From positions 1-7,868 of the forward strand of contig CAYWFF010000037.1 of the NCBI GenBank assembly GCA_964458085.1: a DNA stretch of 7,868 nt. The letters are read 5' to 3'. Both the position numbers and the translations under genes were made by a program. Source of the stretch: CAYWFF01 sp964458085 (GTDB taxonomy: Bacteria; Patescibacteriota; Microgenomatia; UBA8517). Positions 1-6,492 of this stretch are shown piece by piece (the first letter of the stretch is position 1; the number at the start of each line of letters is the position of its first letter). The notes below the pieces were generated by a model. The model saw only the letters and a list, made by a program, of their open reading frames with translations. It was not told the origin of the DNA and searched no databases.

Positions 1-247
1 TTGTCTTATCTATCGCTTTGTTCCTGCTTCTTGTTAAACCAATGTTATTACCGTTTTTAATAACAATTATCCTCTTTTCCTGTCTTAAGATTTGTTTAAT
101 ACTTGTCAAACTGTTATCTGTTGAGCCATCATCAATGATAATAATTTGAAATTTTTCGTAGGCTGTTTTTATTACAGTAGAGAGGCACGATTTAAGGTAC
201 TTCTCACCATTATAGTTGCAAATAACTACGTCAACAGTGGGTTTCAT
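1..247 (-). CDS. GT2 family glycosyltransferase, N-terminal part (cut by window edge)
   Basis: This is the first 82 codons of a gene that runs off the low-coordinate edge. The reverse complement starts with ATG at 247 and stays open. The product begins MKPTVDVVICNYNGEKYL, the usual first strand and helix of a GT-A family 2 glycosyltransferase. It continues with IIIIDDGSTDNS (residues 35-46), where the Asp pair and Asp44 match the nucleotide-binding region, and later NIGLTRSRNKA, matching the conserved G-x3-RN-x motif. The DxD metal site and acceptor half lie outside the window. GT2 enzymes transfer a sugar from a nucleotide-sugar, or sometimes a lipid-phosphate sugar, to a growing glycan. The start overlaps the stop of the preceding gene as ATGA, with no clear Shine-Dalgarno, so it is probably translated by coupling. 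Family assignment is firm; donor and acceptor are unknown. Confidence 0.93.
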   Translation of the reverse strand, partial: MKPTVDVVICNYNGEKYLKSCLSTVIKTAYEKFQIIIIDDGSTDNSLTSIKQILRQEKRIIVIKNGNNIGLTRSRNKAIDKT

Positions 248-1791
248 GGTTTTACTATTTTAACAGCTAATAAACCTGTAGAGAAAGAAGGGAAATAATA
301 CACTAAAGGTGAAAGTAAATATGCAACAACTTGAAAGGTGAAATAGCTTAAAGGCATTAACGCTCTGTGCTTAAAAATGCTTTTATTTGCGATACCGCTA
401 TCGCCAAAAAGAAAGTTCACACCTCTACCTCTAACCAAATACCCTCGTACCCTATAATCAGCAATACTCCAAGCCGATTTGTGTATTTGATATGGATTAT
501 CTCCCTCATCTTCGTGCGGCTTATCCTTTTTGAGAAAATTTCTGGGGGTCGCGATAACAATTTTTTTTCCCAGTTTCTCCATAGCTGTAATCAGTTTAAG
601 GGCATCCTTTTTTTCTAGGTGTTCTAATACTTGGGAACAAAATACCACGTCATATTTCTTCCGAAAATAGCTGTTTACTTTCCGTATGTCACCTATTTTT
701 ATCTGACTGTATGCACCAGTTGATGCGGCTCTTTTGGCGTCGAAAGCATACGCATCAATGCCATCAACTTTCCATTCTCTTGCCGTATTTAATATATCCA
801 TCAAAAAACCGTTTCCGCAGCCAATGTCCAATATTGTTTTCTGACCGTCACCAATCTGTCTTTTAAGTATTTCGAGCCTTGTAAAGGGGATATGAGGCAT
901 TAACCTTCGTACTAAGACCTCTCTCCTTATTCCATCCATAAATCCTCGCATATAACTCTTTAACCCACTAGCATTTCGCTCTAAGAATACCAATTTTAGG
1001 TGGTACGCAAAATAGACTGGGGACAAAAATAAAAATATCCAAAAATACCTCGCATGATCTTCCATAAAATAAATTCTATTCCTGGCAACGTAGTAACTTC
1101 TTTTTAACAACCTTTTTCTCTCATCACTTGAGTCAGGTGAAATCTTATGCCACGCTACAGCTTCCGGAGCATAATAAGTATCGTAACCAGCTTTTTTTGC
1201 GCGTAGACAAAAATCACTGTCTTCATAGGTTGCATAATATTTTTCGTCAAATCCTCCAATTTTTCTCATAACGCTCTGTTTGACCAGCATAGTGGCGGGT
1301 GCAATTTGCACCTCTTCAGTAGAATCATATTGTCCTCTATCTTTACCGCCACGGAACAAAACCTGTCCAGTCAAAAGATTAATACTTGTACCAGCCGACC
1401 AGATCCTATCTTTGTTTAACCAGTAATATATTTTGGGCGTGACTATCCCTACTTCCTTTCTCTTTTTTGCTACTTCGAATAACTTTTCAAGCATATTTTT
1501 ATCCGCAACCATATCGTGGTCAAAAAAACAGACATAGTCGGAACTTTTATTCGCTTTCTCGATCCCTTTGTTTCTACCACCTGTAACTCCGGTATTTTTA
1601 TATAGGTGCACCAACTTAACTGAAGGAAAATGCTTTCTGACATTTTTGGCTGTATTGTCAGTTGACGCATTATCAATAACAAGTATTTCGGATGGCTTGA
1701 GCAACTGGCTTTGAATCGACTCAATACAATCTTTTAAAGTAGACCAGCTATTGTGAGTGGGAATTACTACCGAAATCTTAATTTTACGCAT
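244..1791 (-). CDS. Bifunctional GT2 glycosyltransferase fused to SAM-dependent methyltransferase
   Basis: The 515-residue protein has two enzyme domains. Residues 4 to about 240 are a GT-A family 2 glycosyltransferase: VVIPTHNS at 8-15, VIDNASTD at 38-45, the metal-binding DHD at 91-93, and YEDSDFCLRA at 189-198 carrying the acidic ED catalytic region. A hydrophobic stretch at about 250-270 may lie on the membrane. From about residue 295 a class I methyltransferase follows: motif I ILDIGCGNG at 320-328, the acidic SAM-ribose residue D346, and QVLEHL at 387-392. The C-terminus (about 480-510) is again hydrophobic. The methyltransferase half resembles the stand-alone enzyme two genes upstream, sharing NP(Y/F)Q-x-HKSAW (432-441 here). 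It may add a sugar and methylate it or the chain, but this coupling is inferred. The ATG start overlaps the preceding gene's stop by 8 bases, and GAGAAAGG sits 7 bases upstream of it. It ends in TGA within an ATGA overlap. Confidence 0.93.
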   Translation of the reverse strand: MRKIKISVVIPTHNSWSTLKDCIESIQSQLLKPSEILVIDNASTDNTAKNVRKHFPSVKLVHLYKNTGVTGGRNKGIEKANKSSDYVCFFDHDMVADKNMLEKLFEVAKKRKEVGIVTPKIYYWLNKDRIWSAGTSINLLTGQVLFRGGKDRGQYDSTEEVQIAPATMLVKQSVMRKIGGFDEKYYATYEDSDFCLRAKKAGYDTYYAPEAVAWHKISPDSSDERKRLLKRSYYVARNRIYFMEDHARYFWIFLFLSPVYFAYHLKLVFLERNASGLKSYMRGFMDGIRREVLVRRLMPHIPFTRLEILKRQIGDGQKTILDIGCGNGFLMDILNTAREWKVDGIDAYAFDAKRAASTGAYSQIKIGDIRKVNSYFRKKYDVVFCSQVLEHLEKKDALKLITAMEKLGKKIVIATPRNFLKKDKPHEDEGDNPYQIHKSAWSIADYRVRGYLVRGRGVNFLFGDSGIANKSIFKHRALMPLSYFTFQVVAYLLSPLVYYFPSFSTGLLAVKIVKP

Positions 1792-2977
1792 AATTAAGCC
1801 TTTCTCTTAATTGCAACGCTCTTTTTTCCCACGACCAGTTTTTTTCAATCATTGCATATGCTTCTTTCCCGATTTTTTCTCTAAACTTCACGTCTGTCAG
1901 CAATTTAATCACCTCACGAGCAAACAAAGTAGTATCTAACTTTCGGACTTTCACCATTCCTACAGGATAGTATGACCTATAGGCTTTTAAATCAAAACCC
2001 ACCGCAGGTGATCCAAATGCCATGGCCTCTGCAGAAGCCATACCTCCAGAATCGTAATAGGCAGGATGAACTACTATCAGACTTTTATCAAATATTCTAT
2101 ACTTTTCCGATCCGTCAAATATATATCCAAATAACTTTATACTATTTTTCAGATTCAATCGAACGATTTCCTTTTCTACATCTTTTCTCAATGGACCATC
2201 ACCAATCATTGCCAATTTCGCCCCCGGCAATCGATCAACAACGTATCTCCAAATCCGAACAAGTTCAACCACACCTTTCTGTGGATGAAACCTTCCTTGA
2301 AATACTGCACTGTACACTTTCTCATACCGTTTGTGGGTTTTTCGCCATCGTTTTATCTCATCCAATCTCACAGCTCCCAACAGTACTACTACTTTTCCTT
2401 TTTTATCCATTTTTTTAAACTGTTTTCTTTCATCTTGGTTGTTAACCACCACCCAATTGGCATACTTTTTTATCAGTGGTTTTATCGGCAGTTGAGAAAA
2501 CCAATAACTAAATGCTGATATATTATATTTCTCTTTTCTTTCTGCTTCGGAAAAACCTTTTAAAGGATTGGGGGCAGTCTGGTACCAAGTTGCCAACCAA
2601 GAAACTTGAGCTTTTCTAGCTTTTAAGATTACGGCAGGTAAAACATCCATCCAAAAGTCTGATGATGAATATACAATCGTGTTGCTGTTTTCGTCAATAG
2701 TAAGCGGCAGAGTGAGTCCCAACTTGATTCCTAAAAATATTTTGTATACATATTTCAAAATAAAACTATTGGGAAGCGATGGGGCAAGGTTTCTTACTTT
2801 CAAGTGTTTCCCTGAAAGTTTCTGTCGTTTTAACATAACTACACCTTCTTGGGTAGTAAAAATGGTTATAGCTGCGTCTGTTGACCACTGACGTGCCAAT
2901 TCGATAAATATCCTATCACTTCCCGATATACCGGTACCAGTAGGTGCCAAAGCAAAAAAAATATACTTAGTATTCAT
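1784..2977 (-). CDS. GT4-like (GT-B fold) glycosyltransferase
   Basis: The 397-residue protein fits the usual length of family 4 retaining glycosyltransferases. The N-terminal Rossmann half opens with a glycine-rich loop, PTGTGISGSDRIF at 12-24, which replaces the typical GG-x-E loop. The C-terminal nucleotide-sugar half has FQGRFHPQKG at 226-235, where R229 and K234 are the expected phosphate-binding pair, then MIGDGPLR at 257-264 and DSGGMASAEAMAFGSP at 309-324. In that last motif the usual E-x7-E has Asp309 in place of the first Glu, while E317 is kept. Asp309 is a conservative change at the position facing the donor sugar. There is no signal peptide or convincing membrane helix, so it likely works in the cytoplasm on a lipid-linked acceptor. 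Its start overlaps the preceding stop as ATGA, with AAAGGA 3 bases upstream. Its stop overlaps the next start by 8 bases. Donor sugar is unknown. Confidence 0.92.
   Translation of the reverse strand: MNTKYIFFALAPTGTGISGSDRIFIELARQWSTDAAITIFTTQEGVVMLKRQKLSGKHLKVRNLAPSLPNSFILKYVYKIFLGIKLGLTLPLTIDENSNTIVYSSSDFWMDVLPAVILKARKAQVSWLATWYQTAPNPLKGFSEAERKEKYNISAFSYWFSQLPIKPLIKKYANWVVVNNQDERKQFKKMDKKGKVVVLLGAVRLDEIKRWRKTHKRYEKVYSAVFQGRFHPQKGVVELVRIWRYVVDRLPGAKLAMIGDGPLRKDVEKEIVRLNLKNSIKLFGYIFDGSEKYRIFDKSLIVVHPAYYDSGGMASAEAMAFGSPAVGFDLKAYRSYYPVGMVKVRKLDTTLFAREVIKLLTDVKFREKIGKEAYAMIEKNWSWEKRALQLRERLNYA
1799..1806 (-). promoter_or_regulatory. Putative ribosome binding site (GAGAAAGG)
   Basis: GAGAAAGG lies 7 bases upstream of the ATG at 1791 and within the last codons of the GT4-like gene. 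It supports the chosen start of the GT2-methyltransferase fusion gene. Confidence 0.45.
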
Positions 2978-3633
2978 ACATCCTTTACACAGATAAGCTG
3001 AAGCGCTTGGTTGGGAAAAATCCTTAACAAAGGTTGGGTCAAGGTAGAAAAAACGTACAATAGGTAGAACAAATAGCCTAGCTTATGCGCGTGTTTGTTT
3101 TTATAGAGAAATTTCCATCCTTGACCATTTACCGTAAATCCTTGTTTTTGAAGATCTTTGACTTTCCAGGCTGATTTATGTTGCTGAAAAGGATTGCCGT
3201 CATACGCTTCTTGTTCATACTCACCGTTTGGTATTATTACCACAATCCTTTTTTTAGTAAAACTTGAAAGTTTTTGTAATAATTTCCATCCGTCATTTTT
3301 ATTAAAATGCTCAAGTACATGGGCCAAGAAAACAACATCATATTTCCGTGTTGGAACAAACTCCAAAATATTAGTTTGATATATTCTTTCATATATACCT
3401 AAATTACGAGCGTCACGGATATAAGGAGAAAATATTTCCACTCCATCAATAATCAATCTCCGACCAGAAACAAGTAGTTTCATAAATTCACCATTACCGC
3501 ACCCCATATCAAGAAGGCTTTGAGTATTCTTAGGAATAGTTCGTTTAGCCAAACCGACATATGTAAATGGATAAATTTTTGACAATGCAAAAATTTTCCT
3601 GTCAAGATTCGAAAAATATAACGTTTTACTCAT
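2974..3633 (-). CDS. Class I SAM-dependent methyltransferase, stand-alone paralogue of the fused domain
   Basis: This 219-residue methyltransferase has motif I LLDMGCGNGEF at 40-50, an acidic residue E66 after strand 2 (DGVE), and YDVVFLAHVLEHF at 98-110, typical of the Methyltransf_11/23 type. The signature NPFQQHKSAW at 147-156 and the following pattern D-x4-G-x2-V-x-G-x-G-x2-FL are nearly repeated in the C-terminal domain of the 244-1791 protein. Both proteins also have a PFT box before motif I and a hydrophobic tail containing P-x3-FP. They are clearly paralogues. The gene starts with ATG, inside an 8-base overlap with the preceding GT2 gene, with at best a weak GGTG ribosome site, so coupling is likely. 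It ends in TGA within an ATGA overlap. The probable role is methylation of a sugar or lipid-linked glycan made by the neighbouring enzymes. The exact substrate is unknown. Confidence 0.9.
   Translation of the reverse strand: MSKTLYFSNLDRKIFALSKIYPFTYVGLAKRTIPKNTQSLLDMGCGNGEFMKLLVSGRRLIIDGVEIFSPYIRDARNLGIYERIYQTNILEFVPTRKYDVVFLAHVLEHFNKNDGWKLLQKLSSFTKKRIVVIIPNGEYEQEAYDGNPFQQHKSAWKVKDLQKQGFTVNGQGWKFLYKNKHAHKLGYLFYLLYVFSTLTQPLLRIFPNQALQLICVKDV
2981..2986 (-). promoter_or_regulatory. Putative ribosome binding site (AAAGGA)
   Basis: AAAGGA ends 3 bases before the ATG at 2977, inside the last codons of the upstream methyltransferase. The spacing is short, so coupling through the ATGA overlap may matter more. 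Confidence 0.3.
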
Positions 3634-4669
3634 AATAGTTAGGCACCGTAATATCTGTAAAGTCCTTCATATCTTTTACTAAATAAAAATAATACTTCAA
3701 TTTCGGCTGTACCATATTATATTGAAATACTGCTTTGTCCGACATTTTCCTTATTTGATTTGTCGTCTTTCTCTTTTTCCAAAGTATAAGTGGATGGCTC
3801 AGGTTCCAAATAATAGCTTTCAATATAGCAAGTGACATATTTGGATTTATAAAAAGATATATAACACCACTTGCGGTAATTATCAGTAAGTGTAAAGGTA
3901 ACATCCAAATCAAATTAGAAATTTCCAAGTTTTTAATCAATGTCATCAATCTGTTTCTGTTGGAAAGATAAAAAGTTGTTGGACGCTTTAGCTTGCGCCC
4001 CGAAATGTTTAGGTAATGATATACTACTGCCTTGGGTACATATGCAACTTTCCACCCCCCAAGCCACACTCGCCAGCAAAAATCATACTCTTCGAAATAT
4101 GTAACATAATCTTCATCAAGGTATCCAACTTCATCAAAAACGGATTTTCTAACTATCATCGCCGCGCCTTTTGCGAAAAATATAGAACGAATTTTTTGAT
4201 ACTTTTTACTATCCTTTTTACCATAGCCGAAATAATATACTAGTCCAGTCGGCGTAATAAAAGTACCTACCAAGTCATTCCGTGTTTTGTCACTCATCCA
4301 ATAAAGTTTCGCTTGTGCAACTCCAACATCTTTGTATCTATCCATAAATCTCACAAGTTCAGAAAAAGCATTTTTGTGAACTTCAGTATCATTATTTAAC
4401 AAAATAATATAGCTTCCTTTTGCTTTGTTAACGCCCTGATTGTTAGCTTTTGCATAACCAAAGTTTTCTTTGTTTCGAATGACACTTACCAGTGGAAACT
4501 TAACTCGAACGTTTTCAACAGTTCCATCGATTGACCCGTTATCAACCAATATCACCTCAAAATTTTTCAGAGTACTGGCAAAAACGCTTTTCAGGCATGC
4601 AAGAGTAAACTCTTTCTGATTCCAACTTAAAATTACAATTGATACCTTTATTTTTCCCTTTTTTATCAT
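3626..4669 (-). CDS. GT2 family glycosyltransferase (rhamnosyltransferase-like)
   Basis: I place the start at the ATG at 4669, giving 347 residues. It overlaps the preceding stop as TAATG. The same frame also offers a TTG at 4678 (three residues longer), which is less likely. The GT-A domain shows VSIVILSWNQ at 9-18, VILVDNGSIDGT at 39-50, NFGYAKANNQG at 69-79, LLNNDTEV at 90-97 (NND in the DxD position), and FEEYDFCWR at 192-200 with the catalytic acidic pair. This layout is usual in bacterial GT2 enzymes annotated as rhamnosyl- or related sugar transferases. A strongly hydrophobic segment at about 253-274 probably anchors the protein to the inner membrane. A basic region (about 275-310) follows. 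The next gene, a methyltransferase, overlaps its stop by 8 bases, so glycosyltransferase followed by methyltransferase mirrors the order in the fused 244-1791 protein. Donor and acceptor are unknown. Confidence 0.93.
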   Translation of the reverse strand: MIKKGKIKVSIVILSWNQKEFTLACLKSVFASTLKNFEVILVDNGSIDGTVENVRVKFPLVSVIRNKENFGYAKANNQGVNKAKGSYIILLNNDTEVHKNAFSELVRFMDRYKDVGVAQAKLYWMSDKTRNDLVGTFITPTGLVYYFGYGKKDSKKYQKIRSIFFAKGAAMIVRKSVFDEVGYLDEDYVTYFEEYDFCWRVWLGGWKVAYVPKAVVYHYLNISGRKLKRPTTFYLSNRNRLMTLIKNLEISNLIWMLPLHLLIITASGVIYLFINPNMSLAILKAIIWNLSHPLILWKKRKTTNQIRKMSDKAVFQYNMVQPKLKYYFYLVKDMKDFTDITVPNYYE

Positions 4670-6339
4670 TAGTCCCAATCCAGTTTAATATTTGAAATTC
4701 CTAACTTTCGTATTAGTCGTCGTACCTTATTCATTTTCTCCTCGAGACCCGGAACCCTATTTTCGTGGGTTTCAACAAGTATATAATCGATTTTCCGATA
4801 AATTCCGCTTTTGATAATTTTGTTTAAAATCTCATATTCTGCACCTTCAACGTCTATTTTCACGACTTTTATCCTCCCTTTTATTTTTTGTATAAAATTA
4901 ATTAAATCGACCACTTTTACTTCAACGTACTTTCTCCGGTCAATGTTTACTTTAGCAGAAACTAAAGAGGCTGAAGTAGAAAGGTGGATCTGTCTTTTAG
5001 TGTCACCTTTAGTAAAGTACAGCTTTGAGGTGGTGTTTCTGTCCCACACCGCTTTATTAATACAAACAACATTGGGTTTATTTTTAAATTTATTTTTAAG
5101 CAGTTTATATGCGTATGGATTAGGTTCAAAAGCATACACTGTCGCTCCTTTTTTTGATAGTTTTTCGGTAATGTCACCAGGATTGGCACCGCAATCTATT
5201 GCAATATCTCCTTTTTGGGGAGAAAAAATAATTTCATCATAATTTGGGCGTGGCGTAAACTTATAAATTAACAGTCGGATTATTTGTTTCAGATTTGGAT
5301 TCCCGTACTTACTGAGAAAGCTGCTTTTAGCTGCTCTTAATGAAACATTACTGGCCCGAACCTTTCTCTTTTTTCCGTTAACCGCATACACTCGTATTAC
5401 ATCACCTTTTCGCAAAAGTGTTGCTGCAAAAGTAATTGCGATAGATATGGGAATTATTACAGGCCAAAGATATATAAAATTATGATTTTTCTTAATAAGA
5501 CTTGTCAAAAAGACAAAAGGAAAATGGGTGGGGTACTCCAATTTTTGTATTCGTAAATCTGTATCCTCAAACAATTGTTCAAATGTTTCTTGTGAGTAAA
5601 AATGTAAGTGTTGTGGAGGTAATAATAGTGTCCAATCCTTTTTAAATATCTCCAAATTAAAGGACTGAGAGTGTGGTACTTCAATAACGAGAATGCCGTT
5701 ATCTTTAAGCAGCGAGGCAGATTTTTTGATTGCAGCACCTGGGTCAGACATATGTTCCAATACATGCCAAAACGTAACTGCATCGTATTTATTGTTTGAA
5801 AAATTTATCCGATTAAAATCACCTCTAAAAACTCTATCATCCCCGAGCTTGCTTTCTGCAACGCCCTTCAGATATTTTCCCATTTCCACACCATATACAT
5901 TCCATCCTTTATTCTTCATCTCTAAAAGAAAATCTCCAGGACCACATCCAACATCAAGTACTTTTTTATTCAAACTTTGCGCAAACAAAGCTCTGAGTTT
6001 CAAATTCTTAAATTGATTGTTTTTTAAAGAAACGCAAACACTATTTGCTCTTCTATAGTTAATCAATTTTCCGTAAATTTTTCTAAACCCCCTAAAGAGA
6101 TAAAAACGCCTTGAAAACTCAAGAGCAGGATTAACTTGTTTAGCCTCCCACCTAGTAGGTTTTTCATAATCATAAAGATCTTTATAAAACCCCTCTTCTT
6201 CGGGGTTTCCTAAAAGCAATGCTTTGCATTCCAGACATTGCAAGTACCGCAGACTATTCACTTTAAAATCTAAAGCTAGATTTTTAAAGCCACAAATTAC
6301 ACATTCACTTTTCTTTCTGGTACTTTCGTTATTTACCAT
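4669..6339 (-). CDS. Zinc-ribbon methyltransferase fused to FkbM-type methyltransferase
   Basis: This 556-residue protein has two SAM-binding domains. Residues 13-38 form a four-cysteine zinc ribbon (C13, C16, C35, C38) of the kind found before many sugar methyltransferases. The first methyltransferase follows: VLDVGCGPGDF at 127-137, acidic E152, and FWHVLEHMSDP at 190-200. A hydrophobic region at about 273-309 may dip into the membrane. The second half matches the FkbM family: IDCGANPGD at 381-389, AFEPNP at 403-408, and KIDVEGAE at 494-501. Zinc-ribbon methyltransferases act on nucleotide or glycan sugars in several pathways, and FkbM enzymes are O-methyltransferases. The specific reactions here are unknown. 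The ATG start has AAAGGA 11 bases upstream, a long spacing, and the gap to the interrupted methyltransferase upstream is only 33 bases. The gene ends in TAA, sharing one base with the next ATG. Both active sites look intact. Confidence 0.92.
   Translation of the reverse strand: MVNNESTRKKSECVICGFKNLALDFKVNSLRYLQCLECKALLLGNPEEEGFYKDLYDYEKPTRWEAKQVNPALEFSRRFYLFRGFRKIYGKLINYRRANSVCVSLKNNQFKNLKLRALFAQSLNKKVLDVGCGPGDFLLEMKNKGWNVYGVEMGKYLKGVAESKLGDDRVFRGDFNRINFSNNKYDAVTFWHVLEHMSDPGAAIKKSASLLKDNGILVIEVPHSQSFNLEIFKKDWTLLLPPQHLHFYSQETFEQLFEDTDLRIQKLEYPTHFPFVFLTSLIKKNHNFIYLWPVIIPISIAITFAATLLRKGDVIRVYAVNGKKRKVRASNVSLRAAKSSFLSKYGNPNLKQIIRLLIYKFTPRPNYDEIIFSPQKGDIAIDCGANPGDITEKLSKKGATVYAFEPNPYAYKLLKNKFKNKPNVVCINKAVWDRNTTSKLYFTKGDTKRQIHLSTSASLVSAKVNIDRRKYVEVKVVDLINFIQKIKGRIKVVKIDVEGAEYEILNKIIKSGIYRKIDYILVETHENRVPGLEEKMNKVRRLIRKLGISNIKLDWD
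6187..6208 (-). repeat. Inverted repeat, 7-bp GC-containing stem inside coding sequence
   Basis: AAACCCC and GGGGTTT are separated by 8 bases and form a 7-bp stem, followed on the coding strand by one further T and then ATAAAG. The stem resembles a weak terminator hairpin but lacks a real U-tract and lies within the codons for GNPEEEGF. A smaller AATGC/GCATT stem is at 6218-6230. Confidence 0.4.
6261..6289 (-). repeat. Inverted repeat able to form an AU-rich hairpin
   Basis: On the coding strand CTTTAAAAATCTA and TAGATTTTAAAG flank a GCTT loop. They pair over 12 bases with one bulged A. The repeat lies inside codons 17-26 of the zinc-ribbon methyltransferase gene. It could be chance in AT-rich sequence. 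Confidence 0.5.
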
Positions 6340-6350
6340 TTTTTACATAA

Positions 6351-6356
6351 TCCTTT
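6351..6356 (-). promoter_or_regulatory. Putative ribosome binding site (AAAGGA)
   Basis: AAAGGA lies 11 bases upstream of the ATG at 6339, longer than the usual 5-9. It is the best candidate because the gene is one of few in this operon not overlapped by its predecessor. An ATG-TAA start-stop pair sits between this site and the gene start. Confidence 0.4.
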
Positions 6357-6372
6357 ACAGTTTGCGTACAAT

Positions 6373-6492
6373 TTATTGCTTTCGTTTTACTCTAGGTATT
6401 TTTTTATAAACCCCTATAAAGATTGAGTTGGCATTAGCAAAATGCGTATCGTATTTGCAACTTTTCAGAGCTTCTTTAAAACCAACCTGCTC
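6373..6492 (-). pseudogene. Displaced C-terminus of the upstream methyltransferase, beyond the in-frame TAG
   Basis: Immediately after the TAG at 6495-6493 the same frame stays open for 39 codons and ends in TAA at 6375-6373. The translation starts EQVGFKEALKS, contains THFANANSIFIGVYKK, and ends VKRKQ. This looks like the natural end of a class I methyltransferase: a W-x-E-V-like turn just around the stop, then a strand of type N-x-x-x-I-G-V-Y before a basic tail. It contains no ATG, so it is unlikely to be translated alone. Together with the upstream part it would give a 248-codon gene (counting the TAG), leaving 33 bases before the next gene. A single base change at the TAG would restore the full frame. 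It may be a nonsense mutation, a sequencing error, or a read-through stop. Confidence 0.8.

Noticed and set aside
1972..2418. Plus-strand open frame of 148 codons inside the GT4-like gene
   Set aside because: It is antisense to a gene with clear GT-B motifs. Its product is rich in His, Pro, Ser and Phe, as expected from the reverse of an AT-rich gene, and shows no recognisable domain.
4669..4678. TTG start at 4678 for the GT2 gene (three residues longer)
   Set aside because: The ATG at 4669 makes a standard TAATG junction and leaves a normal GT2 N-terminus. The three extra residues add nothing conserved.
4811..5242. Plus-strand open frame of 143 codons with a hydrophobic N-terminus
   Set aside because: It is antisense to the FkbM domain, whose motifs are intact on the minus strand. 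The hydrophobicity comes from the reverse of Lys- and Glu-rich codons.
5693..6016. Plus-strand open frame of 107 codons
   Set aside because: It is the reverse of the first methyltransferase core (VLDVGCGPGDF and HVLEH region), with no sign of its own gene.
6343..6348. ATG-TAA start-stop pair just before the double methyltransferase gene
   Set aside because: It sits 2 bases after the AAAGGA site, too close for normal initiation, and such six-base pairs are frequent by chance in AT-rich DNA.
6340..6492. Apparent 153-base intergenic region that could hold a promoter, terminator or small RNA
   Set aside because: All but the last 33 bases are the in-frame continuation of the interrupted methyltransferase, and no hairpin followed by a T-tract is present.
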